Shown in pieces: positions 33,934-44,378 of a stretch of DNA of 64,000 bases; the stretch's first letter is position 1, and each line of letters begins with the position of its first letter. The position numbers were made by a program, and so were the translations under genes. The stretch is from Leuctra nigra (Eukaryota > Arthropoda > Insecta > Plecoptera > Leuctridae). The notes under the pieces are model-generated. The model saw only the letters and a list, made by a program, of their open reading frames with translations. It searched no databases and had not been told where the DNA came from. The stretch is from contig OW203765.1 in assembly GCA_934045905.1 (NCBI GenBank), positions 17,113,409-17,177,408 of the forward strand. Direction: 5' to 3'.

Positions 33934-36900
33934 TTACTTTTTGGTATATTCCGAATTGATCAATTGGAACTTGCTTATGACGGCGCTTATATCATCGTCG
34001 TTTATGTCGCAGTAGACGACCAATCGCACGACCTCGTCGTTTTTCGGACTTATCTTCACGACGGATGCCTTTTCACCCAACTTGGCCGTCTCTTCTTCCG
34101 TCAGCATCGCCATTCTCTCCGTCATCTGCTGAGCCGTCAGAACTTCCGCATTGAGTTTAACCATCAAGATGTTCGTGTGGAGGTTTTTGTAGTCGACCGA
34201 CATGATCGGGCTGTTCATGTCTGCGATTGCTGGTGACAAAATTGATCATGATTTTTTAAGAATCTGAGGCTAGATGTAAATGAAAGACTTTCTGAGTAGG
34301 AACACCCACATGGGCAATATATACACGTTTTTCCCATGCTATCTTCTGTGCGAGCAAAACTAGGGATGGGATATGAGTATGACTGGTAAATCATTCTTTT
34401 TTGGTTGATAGACGGTCAAATAATTTTTTACGTAAAAGTTCATAGGAAAATGCGCAAATATTGTGTCCGTGGGCTTACATAAAAAGAGTACCTACGTAAC
34501 AAAAGACAGTAAACTTAAAATTTTTATGAAAACCCCTCGAAGAGGAGTTTTTCTACTACTACCTATAGATATTCCTTTGTATTCTTCACTGTACCTTCTC
34601 CATATCCTTATTTTTTAACCATTTTTTTGTGATGTAAATTTTTTCCGATTTTCATTTTTTTCTGGTTTAAACATACCTACTCAATAAACACCTTTTTACA
34701 TAAAGTTACGTGCAATTTAAAACGTAGCTACTTAGTAATTTAAAATGTTAATATGAAACCTCTTCTAACTCGACCGATTCCTGGAGTCAAATTGATATGA
34801 AAGTCATACGGTCTCATACCTTTAGCAATTCTTGCAATGCGAACGTGATCTTCTTGAAGACGATCCACCATGTTGTCCAGAGCGTATAAACCTGCCGCAG
34901 CGATGATGCCAACCTGTCGCATTCCCCCTCCCATCACTTTCCGCAGACGTCGAGCTCTGGAACAATAGTTCTACGTAGAATACTGGCTTTCAACCATCAA
35001 CTATTTTTAGGGAGAAGAACAGGCCTATTCTCGTGTTTATTGCAAATGATTGCAAAATTTGATGATTCTATCTCCCAAACCATGTTAATTTTATTGTTGA
35101 AACTTATACTTTCCTTTACAAAGTGAGACTGCAAATATAAACTAAATTATGCTCTTTAGTAGTTATTTTTTTCAGCTTTTAGCTGTCAAAAGTCCACTTT
35201 ACATTTAGCTAGACCTGATTGTTAAAACCTTTTTACCCTTGGACTTTTGAGAACTTAAAAGCTGTAAAAATGCTAAGCAATGCAGTCTTCTTCACAAGTA
35301 CCAGAGTTTAATTGGACGGAAATCTGAGAGAATATATCAGGAAATTTAACATTTTGTGTCGATTCTATTTTCCTCATCTCCTGGTACAGAACAAATTCCG
35401 AAAGAGAAATGATTACTTTGTGATGAAGCCCTTGCTGCCGACCAATACGGAACCGATGGGCGCTCCGAGCGACTTGCTCAGACAGATGGACACGGAGGCG
35501 CAGTCTCGGACGATCCGACTCGCCGGGACGCCGAGATGGACGGCCGCGTTGAACAGACGAGCGCCGTCCATGTGGATCGGGAGGCCCAGCGCCTGAGCTC
35601 GAATCCCCAACTGAAGACAAAATAAATCAATTTCCATCATTTTCACTAGCTACTTGTTAAAACCCCAACATGTCTTACTCCATCAAGTTATTGACACTAC
35701 ATTCTAACATAGGTATTGGTCTTTCTCTAAAATCAGTAAAACTCTCTAAATGTAGATAACCTAATTTAAGCGTTTTTATTATGAGTTAAGTTTTAAATTA
35801 TTACTAAATATTAAATACCAACTGCAATGTGAAAAGATTTTCCTCGAGTGGGACTCGAACCCACGACCTTCCGATATCCAGTCAGATGCTCTACCAGCTG
35901 AGCTACCGAGGCAGTTCACATTACAAAAAAAACAACATAAAACCATATCAAGAGGAAAATGCGACCTAAAAATTTTGGATTCAGAATTTTTAAATGTATA
36001 GACAAATTTTATGAACAAGTTTGCTTGTGTGGACTTTACTGTCTGTAGAATTGAATCTACGTAAATGACAGCATTCCTTGGGATACTTACTATAAGGTAG
36101 GTACGTACATTTAAACAGTTTAAGCTGTATTAATAATTCCATTTTGATGTCTGGTAAATATGAATGGTTGAGGTAGTTTGCTAACTAAGCTGATTGAAGA
36201 CAATTATTAATACAACGTATAAATAATCAAGAAATGGATCCTTTTAATAGGTTTTCTTCCCCTCTCGTGCCGATAGAAGTTTAGATTGAGTACGTTGACT
36301 TGCCTTGTCGAGCCACTCTAGCGGCAGAGCTTTGCCTCCGCACATGTTATGAGTATTCTCGATGCAGATCAACGACGTGATCGTGTAATGGCAGTCGTCA
36401 GCACGCACTTTCTTCTCCATCTCCTCGATGTTGAATGTTCCGTCGGGTAGGTTTTGTATCGTGTTTGTGTGAACGTTACCAAGCTGGAAGTTGATACGAA
36501 GACATGACAACAACACTTGCAAAGAACGAACAAGTGTTTTGTTGCAAACGAATGAACAATATCAACCTGAGCGGGTCCTCCTTGCTCGTAGAGAAACGTA
36601 TGTGAGTTGTCGCCCGTTATTATTTCTGCACCTCGCCTATCGCAGTGTGCCAGGACTGAAAGTCATTAAATATTTTTACGTGACAAATATTGTAGGTAAC
36701 ATTTCCACTCCTAATGTGAAATATTTCTAATTATTGTCTTACTAGCTATCAAGTTGCTCATTGTTCCGCTTGCGACAAATAAGGCACTTTCTTTGCCCAG
36801 CATTGTTGCTGCCTTTTTCTGCAATGCTGAAAAATAAATTTTAATTTCAGATTTTTTATTAGGAGAAGATTGCTTTTAAAACATGGTACTATTACCAATA

Positions 36901-37714
36901 ATATAATTTATGAGAATGTAGGTTCCTGTGGAAAACTTCCATGGAGTCAGGATGATATGAAAGGATGTGCGTTATGAAAAATATCCCACCGAACCGGGGC
37001 TCGAACCCAGGACCTCTCACTTGCCGGGCGAGAGCTCTACTAACTGAGCTACCCGGTCGGATGGACGGAAATTTGACACAACGCACTGATGAGGGTTAGA
37101 GATCCGGTGGTATGACAGTTCGTATTGAGCATTCTCTACCATCATTCCATTCTCCTCGGAGATCTCTAACCCTCATCAGTGCGTTGTGTCTAATGTCCGT
37201 CCGTCCGACCGGGTAGCTCATTTGGTAGAGCTCTCGCCCGGCAAGTGAGAGGTCCTGGGTTCGAGCCCGGTTTGGTCGGATATTTTTCACAATGCACATC
37301 CCTTCATAATATAATTTATTATGGTTAAAAAGGATGGAACAGGCAAACAGTAAAAGTGTAAGTTATAACAAAATATCGCCGCATCATTTTATTACCAATG
37401 ACAGTTGGATCCTCTTCTAAAACATCGTCTCCCACTTCCGCTTCGAAAATAGCTTTCCGCATTTCCGGGGACGGTTTTGACAGCGTATCGCTGCGTAGGT
37501 CGACCACCCTTACCTGAAAAAACAACAAAAATACAATTAAAGGTACCTATTTGAATGCTGTTTTGCCGAGTCTGTTGCACACACTTTGAACACATAAAAA
37601 AGCAATATTTGAGGGTCTTACATTTTTGGGTACTACGTAACTATTTGGCTTGTACATGCTCAAAGCTCGCGAAAAACTGTTGAACTTCGTTATAATAGTA
37701 AAAGACTTAAACAT
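33934..37714 (-). CDS. Low-specificity L-threonine aldolase (PLP enzyme)
   Basis: Cleaves L-threonine or L-allo-threonine to glycine and acetaldehyde using pyridoxal phosphate. Exons in gene order: 37714-37622, 37513-37396, 36826-36743, 36655-36567, 36483-36304, 35610-35417, 34956-34820, 34229-33934. Phases close to 396 residues. N-terminal [17 protein letters not shown] could be a mitochondrial presequence. Family landmarks: [72 protein letters not shown] (PLP-contacting Asp, about 203) and [11 protein letters not shown], whose Lys (about 234) forms the internal aldimine. [12 protein letters not shown] follows. The intron after 36304 has a GC donor (AAG|GCAAGT); the others are GT-AG. Introns host a tRNA-like element and an inverted SINE pair. 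It is divergent from a possible exon at 38176. Confidence 0.93.
35841..35912 (-). tRNA. tRNA-like cloverleaf, probably a tRNA pseudogene or tRNA-derived repeat
   Basis: The 72-nt minus-strand sequence folds as a cloverleaf: acceptor GCCTCGG/TCGAGGA, D arm GCTC..GAGC, anticodon stem TCTGA/TCGGA and T arm GTGGG-TTCGAGT-CCCAC. The seven-base anticodon loop CTGGATA would put GGA (Ser) at 34-36, but the short variable arm is not that of tRNA-Ser, base 37 is T and the 1:72 pair is G-A. It lies inside a threonine aldolase intron. I regard it as non-functional or SINE-related. Confidence 0.5.
36955..37310. repeat. Two tRNA-like SINE copies (family B) in inverted orientation
   Basis: The left copy (36955-37105, minus) and right copy (37150-37310, plus) are inverse over about 145 bp with about 45 bp between. 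Each holds GACCGGGTAGCTCA.. and GGTCCTGGGTTCGAGCCC (A and B boxes, anticodon loop about CCGGCAA) plus a leader TCTCTAACCCTCATCAGTGC. The right copy has a good acceptor stem (CCGACCG/TGGTCGG). They lie in the threonine aldolase intron between exons 2 and 3 and could form a long RNA hairpin in the pre-mRNA. Confidence 0.75.
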
Positions 37715-38175
37715 TGAGGAGCTGCATAGGCCTGATGATCAGAAATGCTACAAGTTTCAATCGTAACCAACCTGTTATCAAACAGGTTATCAAACAGGAT
37801 TTATAAATAAAAAGATAAGACACTGCTTTATGAAGAAATATGCTATTCTATAGTATTTATGAGTAAAATTAATTATTAATCTTAATTGAATACGCGTTTT
37901 TGTGTATAATAGTCGAATAAATTGACACGATAATTATATTACCTATAGAAAGAACTATAATTAGAGGTTATTAAAATTGAAATTCAATGTCTTTCCCGCT
38001 GCCAACTTGCAAAAATTCCACAAGGCCATTCCCGGCAAGCTTCACGTTCACGGCCACTCTTAGCGCGAAATTTCAAGTTTGAAATTATCTGTCAGTTCCT
38101 CATATTTTTTTAATTTCTACTGTGTGCCACTTGCTAATATTATTATCATACAATCTATAATAAAAAATCAATAAA

Positions 38176-38231
38176 ATGGCCAGATGCGCAGCAAGGTTTT
38201 ACGGGAAATCGTATTTGGCGGTTGAGACTGG
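38176..38231 (+). CDS. Possible first coding exon of an unrecognised gene
   Basis: ATGG in context ataaaATGGCC opens 18 codons (MARCAARFYGKSYLAVET) and runs into a strong donor (GG|gtgagttt) in phase 2. It is 460 bp from and divergent to the threonine aldolase start. No continuing exon was recognised up to 43 kb, so either the next exons are far away or the match is chance. Confidence 0.25.
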
Positions 38232-41200
38232 GTGAGTTTCAAATGACCTCATTGTTATAAAAATCGTAAAAAGATCATAACAACTATGATAACAATAACA
38301 ATATTGTGCGACTGGAGTCAGTCACGATTCTGACCAACCCGACGACAACTTGTTTATAATTCGATTACCATTTACAGTAATCGTTCGAACAGATTTCTCC
38401 TCGAGCGAGTTTTGAATATTGTTATGAAGTTAGCTGATTGGCGCCCGTAGACCAATTCGTCATTCAAAGGCGATAATCATTATAATCACGACTGCAATTC
38501 GATGTTGATTCATTGCCAATTTTAACAAACTTTTCCAAAACACATGTCATAATTTGGTAAAATTTCGATGCGTTTCATCAATCAGTAAAAAGTATTTTTA
38601 GGCAAAGATAGAAATGACTTTTGTAAAAACCATGAAAGTCAAAGTAATTTTCTGAAACTCGTCGATTTAGTAAACATATGCAGTGACGTAGTTTTAGTTT
38701 AGATGACAAACCAGAGAGAGTGAATGCACCATAAGGTAGAAAACTAACATAACTAATAAATAATTACCTGCTAGCGAAATGTTTACCCAATGTTCAGTTG
38801 TGATGGGATAATTGAGCCAATACTCTGAGTCATAGAGAACTAACAGAGAATAATGAAAAATACGAGCAATTATACAGTTTTTACATGAGTCACAGAAGGA
38901 ATTATTACGAAAGTAGAAAGCGATTTACTCAACAAGTACCTACCTATTCTGAACCAAAATCAAGTAGGTAAAGAGCAAGAACAACGAAAATAATATTACT
39001 TTGTATTTTGACAGTTCAGTAGTTGTTGGAGAAACCACAAACTATTCGGTTTGACAATTTTCGTTAAGGGGAAGGATCGGCTGACTGCTCCCAGAGAATC
39101 AGCTCTAATTGCTATTGTGGGCGGGGTTTTTAAAGGTAAATAAGGCGGGATCAGATTTGGCGACGAATTTGTTGTCATTACTGTGATTGGTCTAGCTGGG
39201 AACAATGTTTGATATGAATGTTTTCTTCCGACTTTAGTTCCCATGCAAAAATGTAAACAGAAGTGAGATCGGATACCCCGAGTATTGTTGTTATGATCGC
39301 TGGGTCCAGACTGGTTACCAACTCAAATGACATCATTGGCATCACTTTCACAACACGAACAAAATCATCGAGGATCAAGAATAATCACACGCAATGAAGT
39401 GTTCAACACTTATCTAATAGATTCAAAGATTGCAAATCCTTTTATTGATTTTTAACCATTATAACGGCGATATATGACACTGATCTTATTTCACCACCTG
39501 AGAGTATAATGCCATTGGAAAAATTTGTTTAAAATTTGTTTCTCTCTGGGTTCGTTACTAAGAGAATAATATTATCGCAATCAGAGCAAGAAAATCATTT
39601 TAGTTTTTGTGCATGTGGTTCTTGTAGTAGAATGTAGACACTGTCTACTGTCTACTTCTTGTAAGTAGAGAGTAGAAAATACGAAAAATAATGTAATAAA
39701 GTAATAAAAAACACATGAATATTTCCAGCCTTTTCTCCGGACTATATAAGTGGTATGTTGTGAAATTTATAAATCAATGAATTCGGAAATTTTGAAATAA
39801 TATCATATATTATTTCATTGCTCAAAACTAGTGTAGAAAAAATCAACAAAAAGTCACACACTTTATATGTTATATTTTGAAACCTTTGACACCTACATCG
39901 TTTTTTTTTTTAAATGGAATGGTTGGAGTAATGATAACGGTCAATACAACAATTAAATAATTATTCGCCGTTTGTCTGACAAATCATTGCTATCGGTGAC
40001 CTAAACCTGTCGTACAATGTATAATTATCATTCAGTTGCTATGATACACATTGCAACCAAAAATATTTCTTTACCTTTATAACATACAGTTTTCAGTTAT
40101 AAATAATAAAATAGTGCATACAGTAGAGACACACATTGATGTGCTCTTAGCGAGCGTCGAAATTCATCTGTTATTCTGCACTAGTAATTGTAGACGGGAA
40201 AACTGTTCGACATTGTTGTCACAATGAGAATAAATACACATCGTGACATAACCTTGCCGAGATTGACTCAAGAATAATAGATAGCCCGAGATGCTACTAT
40301 TTACAGTGAATTATTATGGATGCTTAGAGAAGTGTTGCCGATTTCAACAGTTATTCAATTAGCAAAAATATATTTATATCTTCAAAAAAACATAAATATT
40401 CAAATTAAAATTTAAAAAATAGCATAAAAAATAATATTAAGTGAAGTCTTTATTAATACAACAGCGAATTTTCTTATGATAAATTAAATTGTTGGGAAGA
40501 TTTGTACATGGCTGTTTTGAATATCAACATTCTATGTTTCTGAAAATTTTCACTTACATTTTATCAACTTACAATGAAAATTTAATTTTAGGCCATTTCC
40601 AACATTTTAGACGGTATACACTTTATGATAGATAGATTTTTATAAATTAGGTAAGATGATTTAGACAACTCTGAGGTCCGTCTGTCTCCAGTCGCCGTTG
40701 ATTGTGTAAATGCCGGGGAAACTGATGATTATTGTTGACATACAAACTCTCGCTATCAGTGCACTATTTATATTTCCATGCTGTCTATTAGGACCCTCCC
40801 ATCATCCCCTTCCACACCGTTACTGGAACTCCCAGAATGTTTACTTGCAACTTCAGTCGGTTTCAGTGCCCCTGGTTTTATGCAAAACTCATAACATTGA
40901 TGGTGTGAGAAAGCAAATTTTGCCTCTACCGATCAAGTTAGAAAAAAAGTTTCAAGAGCAAAGTTGCTTGAAATTAAATCTAGTTTAAGCGTCGTTGAAC
41001 CAATTTTTAAAATTATTAGTTTTATTTACTCAATAATTACGCAACATATAACTACTTATAACTTTAATGTGATTAAAAATTTCAAATAAGTAGTCAACCC
41101 TGCATAATCTGCAATTCATTCTCCACAACTTTGTCGCTTTAACATCTAGTCTATCTTCAACGAGACGGGACGATAACTGCTTTCCAGCCGAGGTCCTCAT

Positions 41201-41367
41201 TCAGAGGCTCTTCCTTCCCCTTAATTGAATTAATATTATGTAGATACCTACACTAATATATTTTCTTTGAAAACCGCACAAAATTTGAATTTAATTGAAT
41301 TACTTTTGGTACAAAGAAGTAGCACATTTTCAAACTGATTTTATTAAAACTTTTCACTCTCTAGGTA
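38232..41367. other. AT-rich non-coding DNA
   Basis: No gene or clear transposon terminus seen. An open frame at 40710-40988 has no recognisable domain. The region may be an intron of the candidate gene at 38176 or intergenic. Confidence 0.35.
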
Positions 41368-41578
41368 CACTCCCCCAAATAATAAACGGTACTTGGTACA
41401 AGACGTATTGGCTGCTGGGCCGGTTCCTTGACAATCAATCCTTGTTATTATCAATGAAATCAGAGCTCACCTAAAAGAGTCAGATAATGCGTTAGCACTG
41501 ACTTCATGGGATGATGCCATTAAACCTTAATCAGTCAATTCATTTTCTTTCGAGTACCGTTTATTATTTGGGGGAGTG
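41368..41578. mobile_element. TA-flanked short inverted-repeat element
   Basis: CACTCCCCCAAATAATAAAC at the left and GTTTATTATTTGGGGGAGTG at the right are perfect inverses with TA outside (41366-41367, 41579-41580). The interior word TATCAATGAAATCAGAGCTC is shared with the diverged element at 61688-61868. Confidence 0.8.
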
Positions 41579-42117
41579 TACCTACTGCCTTTTTAAAAAT
41601 GTTATGGAAGAGAACTAAAAATAATGACCGCGCTAAAAAGTCGCAAACTAAATTAAAGAAAAGAGAACTTTGAGTAGAATGTTGAAATTAGATCTAGTGG
41701 AGCGGTCGCTCCACGCCAGCCAAGTCGTACGGCGCGCACACTCTCATATAAAGGCTGGAGCAAACCCACTTTTACTGTAAGCATCAAAGTGGCATTTTCG
41801 GCCTACTGGATCTTAAAATTGGAAAATCTCACATTGTTGCGATATATCTTAATTTCGAGCTATGGCCCACCCTACAACATATACCAAATTTGGGAACAAT
41901 AGGTTACGCCCTTTGCGCGCTAGAGGGCCGTGAAAACAGTGTTTTAGGGCGGTTTTCATAATAATAATAATCTCAGTAGTAGTAGTAGTAGTAGTCTCCT
42001 GGAATTCAAATCCGGTAACATGGCCACAGCCAAAACGGCTGAACCGATTGATCTCACATTTTTACCACGTGTGCACTTTTGGCGTCTGATTTAACCTTCA
42101 CCCCATTAATTTTTTGT

Positions 42118-43010
42118 GCCGCCATTTTGAAACCGGAAGTGACGTCATATCTCGACAACGGCTATACCGATCGGAACGAAATTTGCGCCAAACGATTCAG
42201 ACGGTCAACTATATGGATTATCAATAGCAACAGACTAAAATTTATGTTAACGAAACCGGAAATGACGTCATGAAATTTGAAATACATCGATTGGCATTTC
42301 GGCAACAAATTTGATCCGATTATTTTGTTATTTATGTAACGTCATGTACTTTTGATATCTCATTTGACTTATTATAAAACCAACCGGAAGCCGCCATTTT
42401 GAAACCGGAAGTGACATCATATGTCAATAACGGCTAAATAGATTTGAACGAAACCAGCGCTAAACAATTTAGACGGTCAACTTTATGTATTATCATCAAT
42501 AATATTTGCAGTTTCCCATACCGAAACCGGAAATGACGTCACACATTTTAAAAATCTCACAAATTTACATTTTGATACAATAAATATACTATTTGAGACA
42601 GCTTATAATAAAATGTAATCATGTTTAAATTATAATTCAAGGGGTCAGTGATTTCAGCAGCCATTTTGAAACAGGAAGTAACGTCATATCTTGAAAATTG
42701 GTTGACTGATCGGTATGAAACTACCGCCAAACGATTCGGAAGGTCATCTCTATGAAATAGGAACAGTCACACTAGAAATTTCCTATTTATAAGACCGGAA
42801 ATTACATCATTCAAATTTAAAAATTATTATAATCCCCTCCTATATAATGAATACATATTCAGAAAACTTAAAATGATACACATCATTTATAGACATACAT
42901 TCTATGTGGCAGTGCAGTAAGTTCAGCAGCCATTTTGAAAACCGAAGTGTTGCCATATCTCGGAACTCGGTTAACTGATAGGAATGAAACCTTTGCTATT
43001 CTTCATGAAA
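42118..43010. repeat. Four-copy tandem repeat of about 268 bp with YY1/ETS/CRE-like sites
   Basis: Unit starts at 42118, 42390, about 42655 and 42923, each with GCCATTTTGAAA then an (A)CCGGAAGTGACGTCAT-like core. TGACGTCA occurs at 42140-42147, 42263-42270 and 42534-42541, with variants at 42412 and 42679; several follow CCGGAA directly. Units are diverged, the last most so. A (GTA)n microsatellite lies just upstream at about 41976-41996. The array is 1.0-1.9 kb upstream of the zipper start codon. Confidence 0.75.
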
Positions 43011-43153
43011 GATCATTTAAAGCAAATATATAGTACCATACGCAGATTTTCATTAGTAAACCAAATTGTCAATGGCGACTATTTTTCATGGATTTAGTAA
43101 TTGTTCAATTGGCGTCACAAGTTCTAAGAATAAACTAAAAAAAGGAGTGATAT

Positions 43154-43553
43154 CCCCATAAAAAACACTCCGTGTAAAAATACCAGCCAAGTCTCTTCAA
43201 CTAAAAAAAATTATGAAATCTAAAAAATTCTGCACTGAAAAGTAGTGATATCAAAAAATGGTCCAAGTCAAAACTTTATTTGAAAATCAAAAAATACTTG
43301 GCGCATCTTTTTTTTAGGGCATAATAGGTATACTACATGTATTATGTATATTTGATGTATATTTTCTATCTGGTCTATACTTCTAAACTATGTATACACG
43401 ATGCGCCAAGTATTTTTTGATTTTCAAATAAAGTTTTGACTTGGACCATTTTTTGATATCACTACTTTTCAGTGCAGAATTTTTTAGATTTCATAATTTT
43501 TTTTAGTTGAAGAGACTTGGCTGGTATTTTTACACGGAGTGTTTTTTATGGGG
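43154..43553. repeat. Near-perfect inverted repeat, 154-bp arms, 92-bp loop
   Basis: 43154-43307 and 43400-43553 are inverse with almost no mismatches. The outermost words are CCCCATAAAAAACACTCCGT and ACGGAGTGTTTTTTATGGGG; the innermost are TTGGCGCATC and GATGCGCCAA. TA dinucleotides lie just outside. Probably a recent foldback element, 0.5-0.9 kb upstream of zipper. Confidence 0.85.
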
Positions 43554-43599
43554 TACTTCTTACGCCTAAATAAAATCGACATAGCCTACCGGTTGAATA

Positions 43600-44024
43600 C
43601 CCCCGTAGATATACACAATCGGCATTAGGGGATCAAAAATCAAAACGGCATTCAAATAATTTGAATTGAATCCAAATCGCCGCTCCCGCCAACTGCCGCA
43701 ACCCGACTAGTGGCGCCCTCACTTCAACAAACGCTACGTGTACCGGGCGTCGCCGGCAAACTCCTCACTCCACTCGGTCGGCTCATTCACAAAGTAACTG
43801 TCAAACAATCTGCTCGCATCACAGCAGACCACCATTCCGATGGGCAACAGTTAGCGTTTATATCCAGTGTTAATACTTCACTTCACTAGTGCGGTTATCA
43901 GTTATTACATTATAGAGACTCTACTTTATACTCGGTTCCGATTAGGGGACGTTTTTTATATTACTCGTGTGCGTTTAGTTAGTGTTTAGTGTTCTCGTAA
44001 ACCACACACAAAACAATCAAGAAT
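43600..44024 (+). promoter_or_regulatory. Probable zipper promoter and 5' UTR
   Basis: The base composition changes to higher GC with CpGs (43678-43770: CGCCGCTCCCGCC, GGGCGTCGCCGGC) directly upstream of the first coding exon. TCAGTTATTACATT (43897 on) and GTGCGTTTAGTTAGTG (43969 on) resemble insect initiator contexts. An in-frame stop (TAA at about 43998) precedes the ATG, which supports the chosen start. Confidence 0.45.
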
Positions 44025-44378
44025 ATGGCGGATGAGACGAAAGTGGACCGGTTGGATCCGGAATTGAAATTCCTGTCGGTTGACAGGAACATGTTCAACG
44101 ATCCTGCCACTCAGGCGGAATGGACACAGAAAAGACTGGTGTGGGTGCCCCACGAGAGCCAGGGCTTCGTCGCCGCCGGGATCAAGGGGGAGAAAGGGGA
44201 CGTCGTCGAAGTCGAGATCTCCGAGACCGGGAAGAAACAGCAAGTAACGAAAGATGACATCCAGAAGATGAATCCCCCGAAGTTCGACAAGGTCGAGGAT
44301 ATGGCTGAGTTGACGTGTTTGAACGAGGCTTCCGTTTTGCACAACATCAAGGATCGTTACTACTCCGGACTTATCTAT
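44025..44378 (+). CDS. zip: Non-muscle myosin II heavy chain (zipper), first coding exon only
   Basis: 118 codons from ATG to a strong donor (ATCTAT|gtgagt), phase 0. The sequence contains [49 protein letters not shown] and [19 protein letters not shown], the N-terminal SH3-like fold and start of the motor domain of cytoplasmic (not muscle) myosin II. The next residues in the family (TYSGLFC) are not found downstream, so the gene continues beyond 64 kb. The protein drives cytokinesis and epithelial contractility as a hexamer with two kinds of light chain. Translation past the donor is intronic. Confidence 0.95.

Noticed and set aside
35841..35912. Functional tRNA-Ser(GGA)
   Set aside because: No long variable arm, T at position 37 and a G-A mismatch at 1:72; better read as a pseudogene or tRNA-derived repeat.
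40710..40988. 92-residue plus-strand frame
   Set aside because: No domain, no splice context linking it to the candidate exon at 38176, and codon content unlike the real exons.
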